Shown here piece after piece: positions 25,964 to 34,452 of a stretch of 43,133 nucleotides of DNA (its first letter is position 1; each line of letters starts with the position of its first letter). The stretch spans positions 1-43,133 of the forward strand of contig CANKLS010000005.1 in the NCBI GenBank assembly GCA_947483645.1, given 5' to 3'. This DNA is from Bradymonadales bacterium. Lineage in GTDB: Bacteria; Myxococcota; Bradymonadia; REDH01. The notes under the pieces were generated by a model that had not been told where the DNA came from, made no database searches, and worked only from the letters and a program-made list of their open reading frames with translations. A program made the translations under genes and the position numbers.

Positions 25964-26694
25964 AGACAGCGATTCTGGGCGCCAGCAAGGGCATGGGAAG
26001 GGCGCTCGCCCGGGTGCGTGCCGAACGCGGAGACGACCTCGTCCTGCTGGGCCGCGACATCGAAGATTTGGAGCGCTCCGCCGCAGACCTCCGCGTGCGC
26101 GGCCGCGGCGCCGTCACCGTCATCGCCTGCGATTTGGAGAGCCCCGACGGCTTCCCCGCGGTCATCGAGGCTCTCTTTGCCGGCGGTATCCGCCTCGACA
26201 ACCTCGTCATCACGGCGGCTCACTTCGGCACCCAAGACGAGCTCGAGGCAGACCCCGTTCGCGCGCGCCGGCTCCTCACTGCCAACCTCGCCAACACCGT
26301 CGAACTCTGCGAGCGGGCAAGGGTTGCGCTGCTGGCCCAGGGCGGCGGCACGCTCTGCGTCTTTTCCTCCGTTGCCGGTGACCGCGGGCGCAAGCCGGTC
26401 GGCCTCTACGGGGCCTCCAAAGCTGGCCTCTCGCACTACCTCGAAGCGCTCGACCACAAGTGGCGCGAGGCAGGCCTCATCACCATCTGCGTCAAGCCCG
26501 GATTCGTGAAGACCGGCATGACGGCAGGCCTCAAGCCGCCACCCTTCGCGGGCGAGCCAGATGCGGTCGCCCGCCAGGTCAGCGACGCCATCGACCGCGG
26601 AACGCCGCTCATCTACACGCCCGCAATCTGGCAGTTGGTGATGCTGGTCATCCAACACCTGCCCCGATTCGTCATGCGGCGCATCTCCTTCTGA
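25960..26694 (+). CDS. DprE2-like short-chain dehydrogenase
   Basis: A 244-residue SDR with the NAD(P)-binding GASKGMGRAL, the active-site Tyr-x3-Lys in YGASKAGL, and a C-terminal part (VKPGFVKTGMTAGLKPPPFAG...HLPRFVMRRISF) like that of DprE2, the ketoreductase partner of DprE1. The ATG overlaps the oxidase stop (ATGA) and follows GGAGAGG. With its neighbour it forms a probable two-step 2'-epimerase acting on a lipid-linked sugar. The donor synthase (UbiA-type) and arabinosyltransferases are not in the window, so the substrate here is inferred. Confidence 0.85.
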   Translation: MKTAILGASKGMGRALARVRAERGDDLVLLGRDIEDLERSAADLRVRGRGAVTVIACDLESPDGFPAVIEALFAGGIRLDNLVITAAHFGTQDELEADPVRARRLLTANLANTVELCERARVALLAQGGGTLCVFSSVAGDRGRKPVGLYGASKAGLSHYLEALDHKWREAGLITICVKPGFVKTGMTAGLKPPPFAGEPDAVARQVSDAIDRGTPLIYTPAIWQLVMLVIQHLPRFVMRRISF

Positions 26695-26723
26695 TTGCCT
26701 CGGCGGTCGGGCTGTGACAATCT
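26695..26723 (+). promoter_or_regulatory. Possible promoter of mutL
   Basis: TTGCCT (26695-26700) is followed after 17 bases by CAATCT (26718-26723) in the 60-base gap before mutL. The -10 region GTGACAATCT resembles the one before lon. Confidence 0.3.
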
Positions 26724-26754
26724 GGCAGGCCGCTCCGTCTGAACCTGGCTGCCC

Positions 26755-28611
26755 ATGACCTCTCACGCTCCCGCCGAATCCGTGCGCCGCGTCTTCCGCA
26801 TGCCGGAGGATCTCGCCAACCAGATCGCCGCCGGCGAGGTTGTCGAGCGGCCTGCGAGCGCGCTCAAGGAGCTCATCGAGAACGCCATCGATGCCGGTGC
26901 AACGCACATCAAGGTCGACCTCGAGGAGGGTGGTCTGAGGCTCCTCCGCGTGACCGACGATGGTAGCGGTATGAGCGAGGCCGATGCTGTGGCGGCGATG
27001 GAGCGTCACGCAACCTCCAAGCTCCGCTCCGCTGACGACCTCTTCCGTATCTCGACGCTTGGATTCCGAGGCGAGGCGCTGCCCTCCATCGCCTCCGTCA
27101 GCCGTTTCGAGATGGTGACCAAACTCCACGGTGCGCTCGAAGGAATCCGCCTCCGCGTAGAGGGCGGCGGACAGCCCTTGGTGGAGCCTGCAGGCTGCCC
27201 CGCCGGTACGCAGATCACCATCCGCGACCTCTTCTTCAATACGCCCGCGCGGCTGAAGTTCCTCAAGACGCGCGGCACCGAGGTCAAGCACTGCATCGAG
27301 GCTGTACAGCACCTCGCGCTTGCCCGGCCTGAGGTGGGCTTCACCGTCGTCAGCGAGGGGCGCACGGTGCTCGATTGGCCCGCTGTGGCCGATCGCGCCG
27401 GCCGCATCTTCTCCTACTTCGGCCGCCCGGACTCCGACCAGATCCACCCCACCGAGGTGGCCCTGCTCGGCCCCGTATCGGCCTCGGGATTCATCGGGGA
27501 GCCGAGCCTCTCGCGGCGCACCTCCGCGCAGGTCATCACCTTCGTCAACGGGCGCTACGTGCGCGACCGCCTGCTCGCCTCCGCGGTGCGTGTTGCCTAC
27601 CAGCACCTCGTCGACCGGGCCCGTTACCCCGTCGCTGTGCTCTACCTCGAACTGCCCTATGACGCCGTCGACGTGAACGCGCACCCGATGAAGACCGAGG
27701 TCCGTTTTCACCAGCCAGACGAGGCCTTCCGCGCCATCCGGCGCGCGGTCTCCAACACCCTCGCTGCCGCCCCCTGGGTGCGCCGCGCGCCATCGTTCGG
27801 CACGACTCAGCCGACCACGCCCGAGCCGACCGGGCCCGTCGCCCAGCCGCTCGATTTTGCGCCCGCCCTCTCCAGCCTCTCCGCCTTCGACCTCGCCCCG
27901 CTGACCCACCAGCCCGCGCGCACCTACCGCCTCGACCGTGGCAGCGAGCGCGGACTCTCCTTCGCGCCCGCACCGGAGCGGCCAGCCCCGGTCAGCCGGC
28001 CCCCTGAAGCCGCTACCCATGCCCGCGGCTTCTTCTCGGCGCTCCACTACCTCGCGGCCTTTAAGGCCACCTACCTGCTCGCCGCAGATGGCGACGGTCT
28101 CGTCGTCGTCGATCAGCACGCCGCGCATGAGCGCATCACCTTCGAGGCGCTGCGGCTCTCCTGGAAGCGCGAACGGCTCCCGCAGCAGCCCATGCTCATC
28201 CCCGCCATCCTCACCTTCAGCGCCGTCCAGTCAGCGGTGCTCGAAGCCCACCTCGATTTCTTCGAGGCGCTCGGCTTTGAACTCGAACCCTTCGGCGGCA
28301 ACGACTTTGCGCTCAAGGCGGTACCGGCCATCTTTCTCAAGGCCCGCCACCATAAGTTGCTGCAGGATGCCATCGAGGAGCTCGCCGAGACGGGGCAGTC
28401 GGCCCGCGTGGAAGAGGCCTTCGAGGCGGTACTCTCCCGCATGGCCTGCCACGGCAGTGTGCGCGCCGGCGACAACCTCTCGCACGACGAGGTGCGCCGC
28501 CTCTTCGCAGACCTCGATGCGGTCGACTTCGGTGCCAACTGCCCGCACGGCCGCCCCGTCTGGTTCCGCATGACGCTGGCCGAACTCGAGACCCGATTCG
28601 GCCGCCGATGA
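26755..28611 (+). CDS. mutL: DNA mismatch repair protein MutL (endonuclease-type)
   Basis: ATP-driven coordinator of mismatch repair, 618 residues. The N-terminal GHKL ATPase shows IAAGEVVERPASALKELIENAIDAGA, DDGSGM and STLGFRGEALPSIASVS. A Pro-rich linker (about 345-420) leads to the dimerisation and nuclease domain, which carries DQHA(x)2E(x)4E (DQHAAHERITFE, about residue 451), ACHGSVRAG (about 563) and CPHGRPVWFRMT (about 597). Family knowledge: these motifs mark MutL proteins that nick DNA themselves, as in organisms without MutH. Overlaps miaA by four bases (ATGA), a common mutL-miaA pairing. No mutS lies in the window. Confidence 0.96.
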   Translation: MTSHAPAESVRRVFRMPEDLANQIAAGEVVERPASALKELIENAIDAGATHIKVDLEEGGLRLLRVTDDGSGMSEADAVAAMERHATSKLRSADDLFRISTLGFRGEALPSIASVSRFEMVTKLHGALEGIRLRVEGGGQPLVEPAGCPAGTQITIRDLFFNTPARLKFLKTRGTEVKHCIEAVQHLALARPEVGFTVVSEGRTVLDWPAVADRAGRIFSYFGRPDSDQIHPTEVALLGPVSASGFIGEPSLSRRTSAQVITFVNGRYVRDRLLASAVRVAYQHLVDRARYPVAVLYLELPYDAVDVNAHPMKTEVRFHQPDEAFRAIRRAVSNTLAAAPWVRRAPSFGTTQPTTPEPTGPVAQPLDFAPALSSLSAFDLAPLTHQPARTYRLDRGSERGLSFAPAPERPAPVSRPPEAATHARGFFSALHYLAAFKATYLLAADGDGLVVVDQHAAHERITFEALRLSWKRERLPQQPMLIPAILTFSAVQSAVLEAHLDFFEALGFELEPFGGNDFALKAVPAIFLKARHHKLLQDAIEELAETGQSARVEEAFEAVLSRMACHGSVRAGDNLSHDEVRRLFADLDAVDFGANCPHGRPVWFRMTLAELETRFGRR

Positions 28612-29624
28612 GCGGCGAATCCCGCCCCGCCATCGTCGTCATCGCCGGCCCCACCGCGGCGGGAAAGTCGGGTCTCGCCATGGCCATCGCAGAGCAGCTC
28701 GGCGGCGAGCTCGTCAATGCCGACAGCGTTGCCGTCTATCGCGGCTTCGACATCGGCTCCGCGAAACCCTCCCTCGCCGACCGTGCCCGACTCCCGCACC
28801 ACCTCGTCGATGCCCGCGACCCCACGGACACCTGGTCGGCGGCCGACTTTGTCCGCGACGCAGATGAGGCCATCGCAGCGATTGCCGCGCGGGGTCGCCT
28901 GCCCATCGTCGTGGGCGGCACGGGGCTCTACCTCCGCAGCCTGCTGCACGGGCTCGCCGCCGGCGGCGCAGCGCAGCCCGAACTACGCGCCGCGCTCATC
29001 GCGGAGATCGAGGCCGTCGGCATCGAGACGCTCTACGCCCGCCTCCGCGAGCGCGACACGGAGGCTGCTGCCGCCATGCACCATCGCGACACCGTCCGCA
29101 TCATCCGCGCACTGGAGGTCATCGAGGTCACCGGTCGCAAGCGGAGCGAGCAGAACGCCGAGCATGGGTTGCAGGAGGAGCGCTACCGCCACCTGTCGCT
29201 TGTGGTCGCCGGCCCGCGCGACGAGCTCCACAGGCGCATCGGCCTGCGCACCCGGGCGATGGTCGAAGCCGGCCTTGTTCAAGAGGTCCAGTCGCTGCTC
29301 GCCTCCGGCATTCCGACGACAGCGCAGCCCTTCGGCGCCATCGGTTACCGCCACGTCCTCGAACTCCTCGACGGCCGGCTCGCGGAGTCAGACTGGGTCG
29401 AGACGCTTGCCCGCGACACGCGCCACTTTGCCCGCCGACAGTTCACCTGGTTCCGCAAGCACCGGAACAGCCGCTGGCTCCCCTTCGACGGCGGTGGCGA
29501 AACGTCAGACATCGCAACGGCGGTGAAGGCGTGGTGGCAAGAGGGCGGCGTCGGCCCCGGCTTCGCAACCGAGCACGATGTGGTAGGCGGCCCGTCGCTT
29601 GCGGGTCGCGGGAGGCGCGGCTAA
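28608..29624 (+). CDS. miaA: tRNA dimethylallyltransferase
   Basis: Adds a dimethylallyl group to A37 of tRNAs reading UNN codons. A 338-residue protein with P-loop GPTAAGKSGLA, NADSVAVYRGFDIGSAKP, PHHLVDARDP, IVVGGTGLYLRSLL and QPFGAIGYRHVLELL, plus ARRQFTWFRK near the end. All are MiaA hallmarks, and the length is normal apart from a short Gly/Arg-rich tail (EHDVVGGPSLAGRGRRG). Note the common 'SxQVYRGMDIGTAKP' is here 'SVAVYRGFDIGSAKP', so the usual Gln is replaced by Ala. Start overlaps the mutL stop. Confidence 0.95.
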   Translation: MSGESRPAIVVIAGPTAAGKSGLAMAIAEQLGGELVNADSVAVYRGFDIGSAKPSLADRARLPHHLVDARDPTDTWSAADFVRDADEAIAAIAARGRLPIVVGGTGLYLRSLLHGLAAGGAAQPELRAALIAEIEAVGIETLYARLRERDTEAAAAMHHRDTVRIIRALEVIEVTGRKRSEQNAEHGLQEERYRHLSLVVAGPRDELHRRIGLRTRAMVEAGLVQEVQSLLASGIPTTAQPFGAIGYRHVLELLDGRLAESDWVETLARDTRHFARRQFTWFRKHRNSRWLPFDGGGETSDIATAVKAWWQEGGVGPGFATEHDVVGGPSLAGRGRRG

Positions 29625-29627
29625 CTC
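29599..29627 (+). promoter_or_regulatory. Possible promoter of hisC-aroA-cmk
   Basis: TTGCGG (29599-29604) at the end of miaA is followed after 17 bases by TAACTC (29622-29627), about 33 bases before the hisC ATG. Low-confidence reading by eye. Confidence 0.25.
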
Positions 29628-29660
29628 GCGGCTCTCTTCCGCGTTGCCTCAGGATTCATC

Positions 29661-30764
29661 ATGTCAGCCTCCCAGACTGCCTCCCCCGACTGGATCTACA
29701 AGCTCGGCCCCTACATGCCCGGCAAGCCGCCCGAAGAGGTCGAACGCGAACTCGGCATCACCGGTGTGATCAAGCTGGCGAGCAACGAGAACCCCTACGG
29801 CCCCTCGCCCGCAGCAATCGCAGCGATGGAGGCCGCAGCCCGTCGCGTCCATCTCTACCCCGATGCCGCCGGCTACGCCCTCCGGCAGGCCATCGCTTCC
29901 GCCTTCGCCGTGCCCGCCGAAGAGGTCCTCCTCGGCAACGGCTCGGCCGAAATCATCAAGCAGCTCGTCGTCGCCTTCTGCTCCGCCGATGACCACGCCG
30001 TCATCTCCGAGTTCGCCTTCATCGCCTACAAAATCTCGCTCGACACCTTCGGCGTGCCGACCACGGTCGTGCCGAGCCTCAACTTCGGTCACGACCTGCA
30101 GGCCATGGCCGCCGCCTGCACCAACAAGACCCGCCTCCTCTTCGTCGCCAACCCCAACAACCCGACCGGCACCCATCTCTCGCACGAAGCGCTCGAGGCC
30201 TTCCTCCGCGCCGTCCCGGAACATGTGCTCGTGGTCCTCGACGAGGCCTACATCGAGTATCGCGCCGATGGCTCCGCGCCGACCGGGCTCGAACTCCGCG
30301 CGCTGCGCCACAACCTGGTCGTAACTCGCACCTTCTCCAAGGCCTACGCGCTCGCCGGCCTCCGCATCGGTTTTGCCTTCGCACCAAACTATGTCGCCGA
30401 GCGCTTCAACCGCTCCCGCGATGCCTTCAACACCAACATGGTCGCGCAGGAGGCTGCCATCGCCTCGCTCGCGGACGCAGGCCACCTCCACACCTCCACC
30501 GCCAAGACGCGCGCGATCCTCGCAACCTTCTCCGAGGCGCTGACCGCGATGGGCATCGGCTTCGTCCCGTCGCACGGGAACTTCGTCCTTATCGACGCAC
30601 CGATGGGCGGAAAGCCCCTCTTCGACGCGCTCCTGCGCGAAGGCGTCATCACCCGCCCGCTCACCCCCTACAACATGCCGAAGCACCTCCGCATCAGCAT
30701 CGGGACCGCCGAAGAGATGGAGCGCTGCGCCGCCGCTCTCACCCGTGTCTGGAAGCCGGCCTGA
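29661..30764 (+). CDS. hisC: Histidinol-phosphate / aromatic aminotransferase HisC
   Basis: PLP-dependent class I/II aminotransferase of 367 residues. Seen: IKLASNENPYGPSP, LGNGSAEIIKQL, FVANPNNPTGTHLS, VVLDEAYIEY and TRTFSKAYALAGLRIGF with the PLP-binding Lys in SKAYAL. Histidine synthesis is the family role, but the neighbours are aroA and cmk rather than his genes. HisC homologues beside aroA often serve, or also serve, in phenylalanine and tyrosine synthesis, so an aromatic role is plausible. Start ATG follows AGGA. Its stop and the aroA ATG overlap by one base (TGATG). Confidence 0.9.
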   Translation: MSASQTASPDWIYKLGPYMPGKPPEEVERELGITGVIKLASNENPYGPSPAAIAAMEAAARRVHLYPDAAGYALRQAIASAFAVPAEEVLLGNGSAEIIKQLVVAFCSADDHAVISEFAFIAYKISLDTFGVPTTVVPSLNFGHDLQAMAAACTNKTRLLFVANPNNPTGTHLSHEALEAFLRAVPEHVLVVLDEAYIEYRADGSAPTGLELRALRHNLVVTRTFSKAYALAGLRIGFAFAPNYVAERFNRSRDAFNTNMVAQEAAIASLADAGHLHTSTAKTRAILATFSEALTAMGIGFVPSHGNFVLIDAPMGGKPLFDALLREGVITRPLTPYNMPKHLRISIGTAEEMERCAAALTRVWKPA

Positions 30765-32140
30765 TGGCCGAACGCCTCGTCATCGCGCCGCCGAAGGGGC
30801 CTCTGTCGGGGAGCATCTCTCTGCCCGGTGACAAGTCGGTCACCCACCGCGCGCTCATGCTCGCGGCCATCGCCCAGGGCGACACCGAGCTCCGTGGAGC
30901 AGGGGAGGGCGCAGACAACCAGTCCACCCTCGCCGCCATCGAGCAGCTCGGCGTCCAAGTCGTGCGACCTGTGCCCGGCATCATCGTCGTTCGCGGCGTC
31001 GGCCTCTACGGCCTCAAGCGGCCGCAGCGGCCGATCGACTGCGCGAACTCGGGCACCACCGCCCGACTTCTCGCGGGCCTCCTCGCGGGCGCCGGCGTCG
31101 AGGCAACCTTGACCGGCGATGAGAGCCTCTCTCGCCGCCCCATGGCCCGCATCGCAGACCCGCTTAACGACCTCGGCCTCTCGATTCAGGTCTCGTCCCG
31201 CGGCACGCTCCCACTCACCGTCCGGAGCGCCGCCGACATGGCCCGCCAGCTCGAGCCCGCCCGTGCGGTACTGCGCGTTGCCTCGGCCCAGGTGAAGTCC
31301 GCCATCCTCTTCGCCTCGCTCTACCGGCGCGCCGTGACCGAGGTGGTCGAGCCGGAGGTCACCCGCGACCACTCCGAGCGGCTGCTCCGCGCCTTCGGCG
31401 TCCGCGTCGCCTCCTCCCATCACTACCTGCAGCCGCAGACCGCAGCCGCTGATGCCGTCGCCCCCTTTGTGCGTCTTGAGTCGCCGGAACTCCTTCGACC
31501 CCGCCTCCTTGAAGTCCCCGGCGACCTCTCCTCCGCCGCCTTCCTCCTCGCCGCGGCAGTCGTGACTGGCGGCAAGGTGACCGTCACCGGCTGCGGCGTG
31601 AACCCCACCCGCACCGCCTTCCTCACCCACCTGCAACAGCTCGGCGCCCGCCTCACGCTCCGGCGCAACCGGGTCACTACCTCCGGCGAACCGGTCGCTG
31701 ACGTGACCGTCGCTGCAGGCCCGCTGAAGCCCCGCTCGGTCGGCGGCGCGGCCATCCCCCTCCTCATCGACGAACTGCCCCTTGTCGCGCTGCTGGCGGC
31801 CATGTGTGAGGGCGAGACACGCATCGACGACGCCGGGGAGCTCCGCCTCAAGGAGAGCGACCGCCTCGCCACCACCCTTGGCCTCCTGAAGGCGATGCAG
31901 GTCGACTGTGAAGCGACAGAGCAGGGGCTCATCGTTCGAGGTCGAGGAGGCAGCGGCTGGCCCGCCTTCGCCTTCGACGCCGCCGGTGACCACCGCCTCG
32001 CCATGGCCGCAGCCGTGGCCGCGCTCGGCGCCACAGGGCCCTGCACCATCGACGGTGCCGAAAGCATCAACGTCAGCTACCCGGGCTTCGTCGGCGCGCT
32101 CATCGCGCTCGGTGCCCATGTTGAGCGGAGCCAAGCATGA
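30764..32140 (+). CDS. aroA: 3-phosphoshikimate 1-carboxyvinyltransferase (EPSP synthase)
   Basis: Sixth step of the shikimate pathway: joins shikimate-3-phosphate and phosphoenolpyruvate. A 458-residue protein with SISLPGDKSVTHRALMLAA, CANSGTTARLLAGLLAG, LSRRPMARIADPL, LRLKESDRLATT and DHRLAMAAAVAALGA, all standard for the two-domain inside-out barrel. Slightly longer than the E. coli enzyme (427). Lies between hisC and cmk with 1- and 4-base overlaps, so the three are one operon. The start 'NSGTTARLLAGLL' has the residues usual for the bacterial enzyme; I cannot assign a glyphosate-tolerance class reliably by eye. Confidence 0.96.
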   Translation: MAERLVIAPPKGPLSGSISLPGDKSVTHRALMLAAIAQGDTELRGAGEGADNQSTLAAIEQLGVQVVRPVPGIIVVRGVGLYGLKRPQRPIDCANSGTTARLLAGLLAGAGVEATLTGDESLSRRPMARIADPLNDLGLSIQVSSRGTLPLTVRSAADMARQLEPARAVLRVASAQVKSAILFASLYRRAVTEVVEPEVTRDHSERLLRAFGVRVASSHHYLQPQTAAADAVAPFVRLESPELLRPRLLEVPGDLSSAAFLLAAAVVTGGKVTVTGCGVNPTRTAFLTHLQQLGARLTLRRNRVTTSGEPVADVTVAAGPLKPRSVGGAAIPLLIDELPLVALLAAMCEGETRIDDAGELRLKESDRLATTLGLLKAMQVDCEATEQGLIVRGRGGSGWPAFAFDAAGDHRLAMAAAVAALGATGPCTIDGAESINVSYPGFVGALIALGAHVERSQA

Positions 32141-32802
32141 TTGTCGCAATGGATGGCCCCGCGGGCGCAGGCAAAAGCACCGTCGCCCGACTCCTCGCCG
32201 AGCGCCTTGGCTTCCGACTCATCGACACTGGTGCCATGTACCGCTGCGTAGCCCTCGAAGGACAACGCCGCGGCATCGATACCTTCGCCACGGGCGCGCG
32301 CGAACAACTCGGCGAGATTGCCCGCACTCTCCCCATCGACTTCCGCTTCCTCGATGGCCTCAACCGCATCCTCCTCGCCGGCGAAGATGTCACAGAGGCC
32401 ATCCGCACTGCCGAGGTCTCCAAGGCTGCCTCCGAGGTCAGCGCCATACCCGCCGTCCGCACCGCGCTCGTCGACCGCCAGCGCATCCTCGGCGCAGCCA
32501 ACGACTGCGTCATGGAGGGCCGCGACATCGGAACGGTCGTCTTCCCAGATGCCGACATCAAACTCTTCCTTACCGCCTCACTCGATGCGCGCAGCCGGCG
32601 CCGCGTGGTGCAGTCCGGCGTGCACGAGTCGGCCTCGGCAGAGGTCACCCGCGAGATCGCTGCCCGCGATGCCCGCGACATGGAGCGCGCCGTGGCGCCG
32701 CTCCGCAAGGCCGACGACGCCATTGAGGTCGACACAACCAACCTCGAGCTGGACCAGGTCATCGACCTCGTCCTCGGGCTCGTGACTGCCCGCCGCTCCT
32801 AG
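32137..32802 (+). CDS. cmk: Cytidylate kinase
   Basis: Phosphorylates CMP and dCMP using ATP. A 221-residue P-loop kinase with MDGPAGAGKSTVARLLAERLG, LIDTGAMYRCVAL, EGRDIGTVVFPDADIKLFLTASLDARSRRR and TTNLELDQVIDLVL, the family layout. The ATG overlaps the aroA TGA (ATGA). aroA-cmk is a frequent bacterial pair, often followed by rpsA, but here the gene ends four bases before the stop of the facing gspN. Confidence 0.96.
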   Translation: MIVAMDGPAGAGKSTVARLLAERLGFRLIDTGAMYRCVALEGQRRGIDTFATGAREQLGEIARTLPIDFRFLDGLNRILLAGEDVTEAIRTAEVSKAASEVSAIPAVRTALVDRQRILGAANDCVMEGRDIGTVVFPDADIKLFLTASLDARSRRRVVQSGVHESASAEVTREIAARDARDMERAVAPLRKADDAIEVDTTNLELDQVIDLVLGLVTARRS

Positions 32803-32806
32803 CGCG

Positions 32807-33865
32807 CTACTTCGGCTCGGGGTCCGCTGCAGGGTCAGGCTCCGCAGCGGCCTTCTCCTTCGCGCCGGCCTTGGATCGGACGGGCCGGGAGGAGGGTTTC
32901 TCGTCCTTGGCCGCGCCTGCCTTCGAACCCTGCTTGCAGTTTGCACCCAGCGGCGACGGCGGGCCGAGACGGGCCACCGAGCCCGAGACGCGCAGGCCAT
33001 ACCAGCCCTCACCGCACGAGGCACGCTGCAGCACCGGCATCATGCCGAACAGGCCGCCGAGGCCGGCCCGCTCCTTGTAATCGTCCTCGATGAGGAAGCG
33101 GAGGTCGAGCTGCACCGACGAGGCCTTGAAAGGCTCCCGCACCTGAATCTTCCCATTGGAGGCCAGCTTGATGTCTTGGCCGTCCGACTCGAGCGCGTCG
33201 ATGACGATGTCGGAGTCCTTGATGTTGGCGCGGAATGAGACCGTGCCCAGCGCAGTCGCCGGAAGCGGGATGCCGCCCTCGAGGCTCTTGGTCGCCGCCG
33301 ACTTCAAGGCGCCGGGCCCAATGACGAGCGGTGCGATGCTCAGGTTGATCTCACCGCCCTTCAGGCGGCGCTCCCCGTCGAGTTCGAAGGTCATATTGCC
33401 GCGCACCGCTCCGGAAACCGGCAAGCCGAGCTTCTGTCGGATGATGTCCAGATCGCGAAGGTCGACATCGAAGAAGTCCACCTCGGCCCGGTATCCGTCG
33501 CCGGGGATGAGCCGCGACACAATCTCGCCGGACGGGAAGGTCAGCGTGACCTCCGCCGAGGGCTTGCCGCGAAGCAGCGAAAAGAGCCCGAGCGAGATGC
33601 GCGCCTTCTCCACCTTGATGGGGAGTTTGGGCCCCTCCAGCGTCCCACCGATCGGCAGGAGTTGCAGGTTGTGCAGGCTCACCGCGGGAAGCCCGGAGAG
33701 CGTCGTCTTTTCGAGCGACACATCATACTTGTAGCCGAGCGCCTTCTCCGTTTGTGCCTCAATCACGCGCGACACGATGCCCATCGGGAACATCAGCAGC
33801 GGGCCGATCGAGAGCGTGAAAGAGAACAGCAGCCCAAAGAGGGTCTTCCGCAAGGTGGGGCTCAT
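32807..33865 (-). CDS. gspN: Type II secretion system protein GspN
   Basis: A 352-residue inner-membrane-anchored protein. Seen: an N-terminal membrane segment (LFGLLFSFTLSIGPLLMFPMGI), a beta-rich periplasmic part (VTLTFPSGEIVSRLIPGDGYRAEVDFFDVDL, GAVRGNMTFELDGERRLKGGEINLSIAPLVIG) typical of GspN/AsmA-like proteins, and a Cys-containing 'GEGWYGLRVSGS' strand. The last 40 residues are a Lys/Ala/Pro-rich low-complexity tail (GSKAGAAKDEKP...DPAADPEPK). It is the last gene of the operon and overlaps gspM by four bases. The exact role of GspN in the secretion machine is not established. Confidence 0.87.
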   Translation of the reverse strand: MSPTLRKTLFGLLFSFTLSIGPLLMFPMGIVSRVIEAQTEKALGYKYDVSLEKTTLSGLPAVSLHNLQLLPIGGTLEGPKLPIKVEKARISLGLFSLLRGKPSAEVTLTFPSGEIVSRLIPGDGYRAEVDFFDVDLRDLDIIRQKLGLPVSGAVRGNMTFELDGERRLKGGEINLSIAPLVIGPGALKSAATKSLEGGIPLPATALGTVSFRANIKDSDIVIDALESDGQDIKLASNGKIQVREPFKASSVQLDLRFLIEDDYKERAGLGGLFGMMPVLQRASCGEGWYGLRVSGSVARLGPPSPLGANCKQGSKAGAAKDEKPSSRPVRSKAGAKEKAAAEPDPAADPEPK

Positions 33866-34452
33866 GGCTTCTCCTCCTTGTCGACGCTGCCCATCTTGTA
33901 GGTCACCAGCGACAGCTCCACATCCATGTGGTCGCCCGCCTCCTTCTTCTTCGCAGCGTTCATGCCTACCTTCTCGATGAAGACGAGCTCATCGGTGTCG
34001 GCGATGGAGGTGAGCAGATCCTTGAACTGCTCGAAACTCACATCCTCGATGCGCACGGTCGTGCGATGCGCCGTCACTTCGGAGCGGCCCGGCACCGGCT
34101 CTTGCGTATCCTTGAACTCACGCGGCCGGCCCAAGCCAGCTTCGCGCGCCTGGTCCTCTACAAACGAGGAGAGCCGCAGGACGTTCTTCTTCAGCTTCTC
34201 TTCGCGGTCGTTGCGCGCCGTGATCCGCTCCATGAAGGTGTCTCGCTGCGAGAGGAGCTGGGTGAGCGCCTCCCGCTTGCCGAGCAGCTGCTCCTCCAGC
34301 TGCGACGAGCGCTGCATCGAGAGCCCGACCACCACGATGACACCGAGCAGGCTCAGCGTCCCTGCCATGGCCATGAGCAGCGTCTGCTCGCGCTGCGACA
34401 AAGCATCAAACTTGGACCGTAGGGTGGCCCAGCCCTGGCTCAACGCGCTCAC
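33862..34452 (-). CDS. gspM: Type II secretion system protein GspM
   Basis: A 196-residue bitopic protein: short cytoplasmic helix with Ser-Gln-Arg (LSQREQTLLMAMA), one membrane segment (about 25-47), then a coiled-coil stretch (SSQLEEQLLGKREALTQLLSQRD) and a small periplasmic domain (TVRIEDVSFEQFKDLLTSIADTDELVFIEKVGM) with the ferredoxin-like layout expected of GspM. It would pair with GspL in the inner-membrane platform. Start is GTG, overlapping the gspL TGA; its stop overlaps gspN. The assignment relies on position and architecture more than on strong sequence motifs. Confidence 0.8.
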   Translation of the reverse strand: MSALSQGWATLRSKFDALSQREQTLLMAMAGTLSLLGVIVVVGLSMQRSSQLEEQLLGKREALTQLLSQRDTFMERITARNDREEKLKKNVLRLSSFVEDQAREAGLGRPREFKDTQEPVPGRSEVTAHRTTVRIEDVSFEQFKDLLTSIADTDELVFIEKVGMNAAKKKEAGDHMDVELSLVTYKMGSVDKEEKP

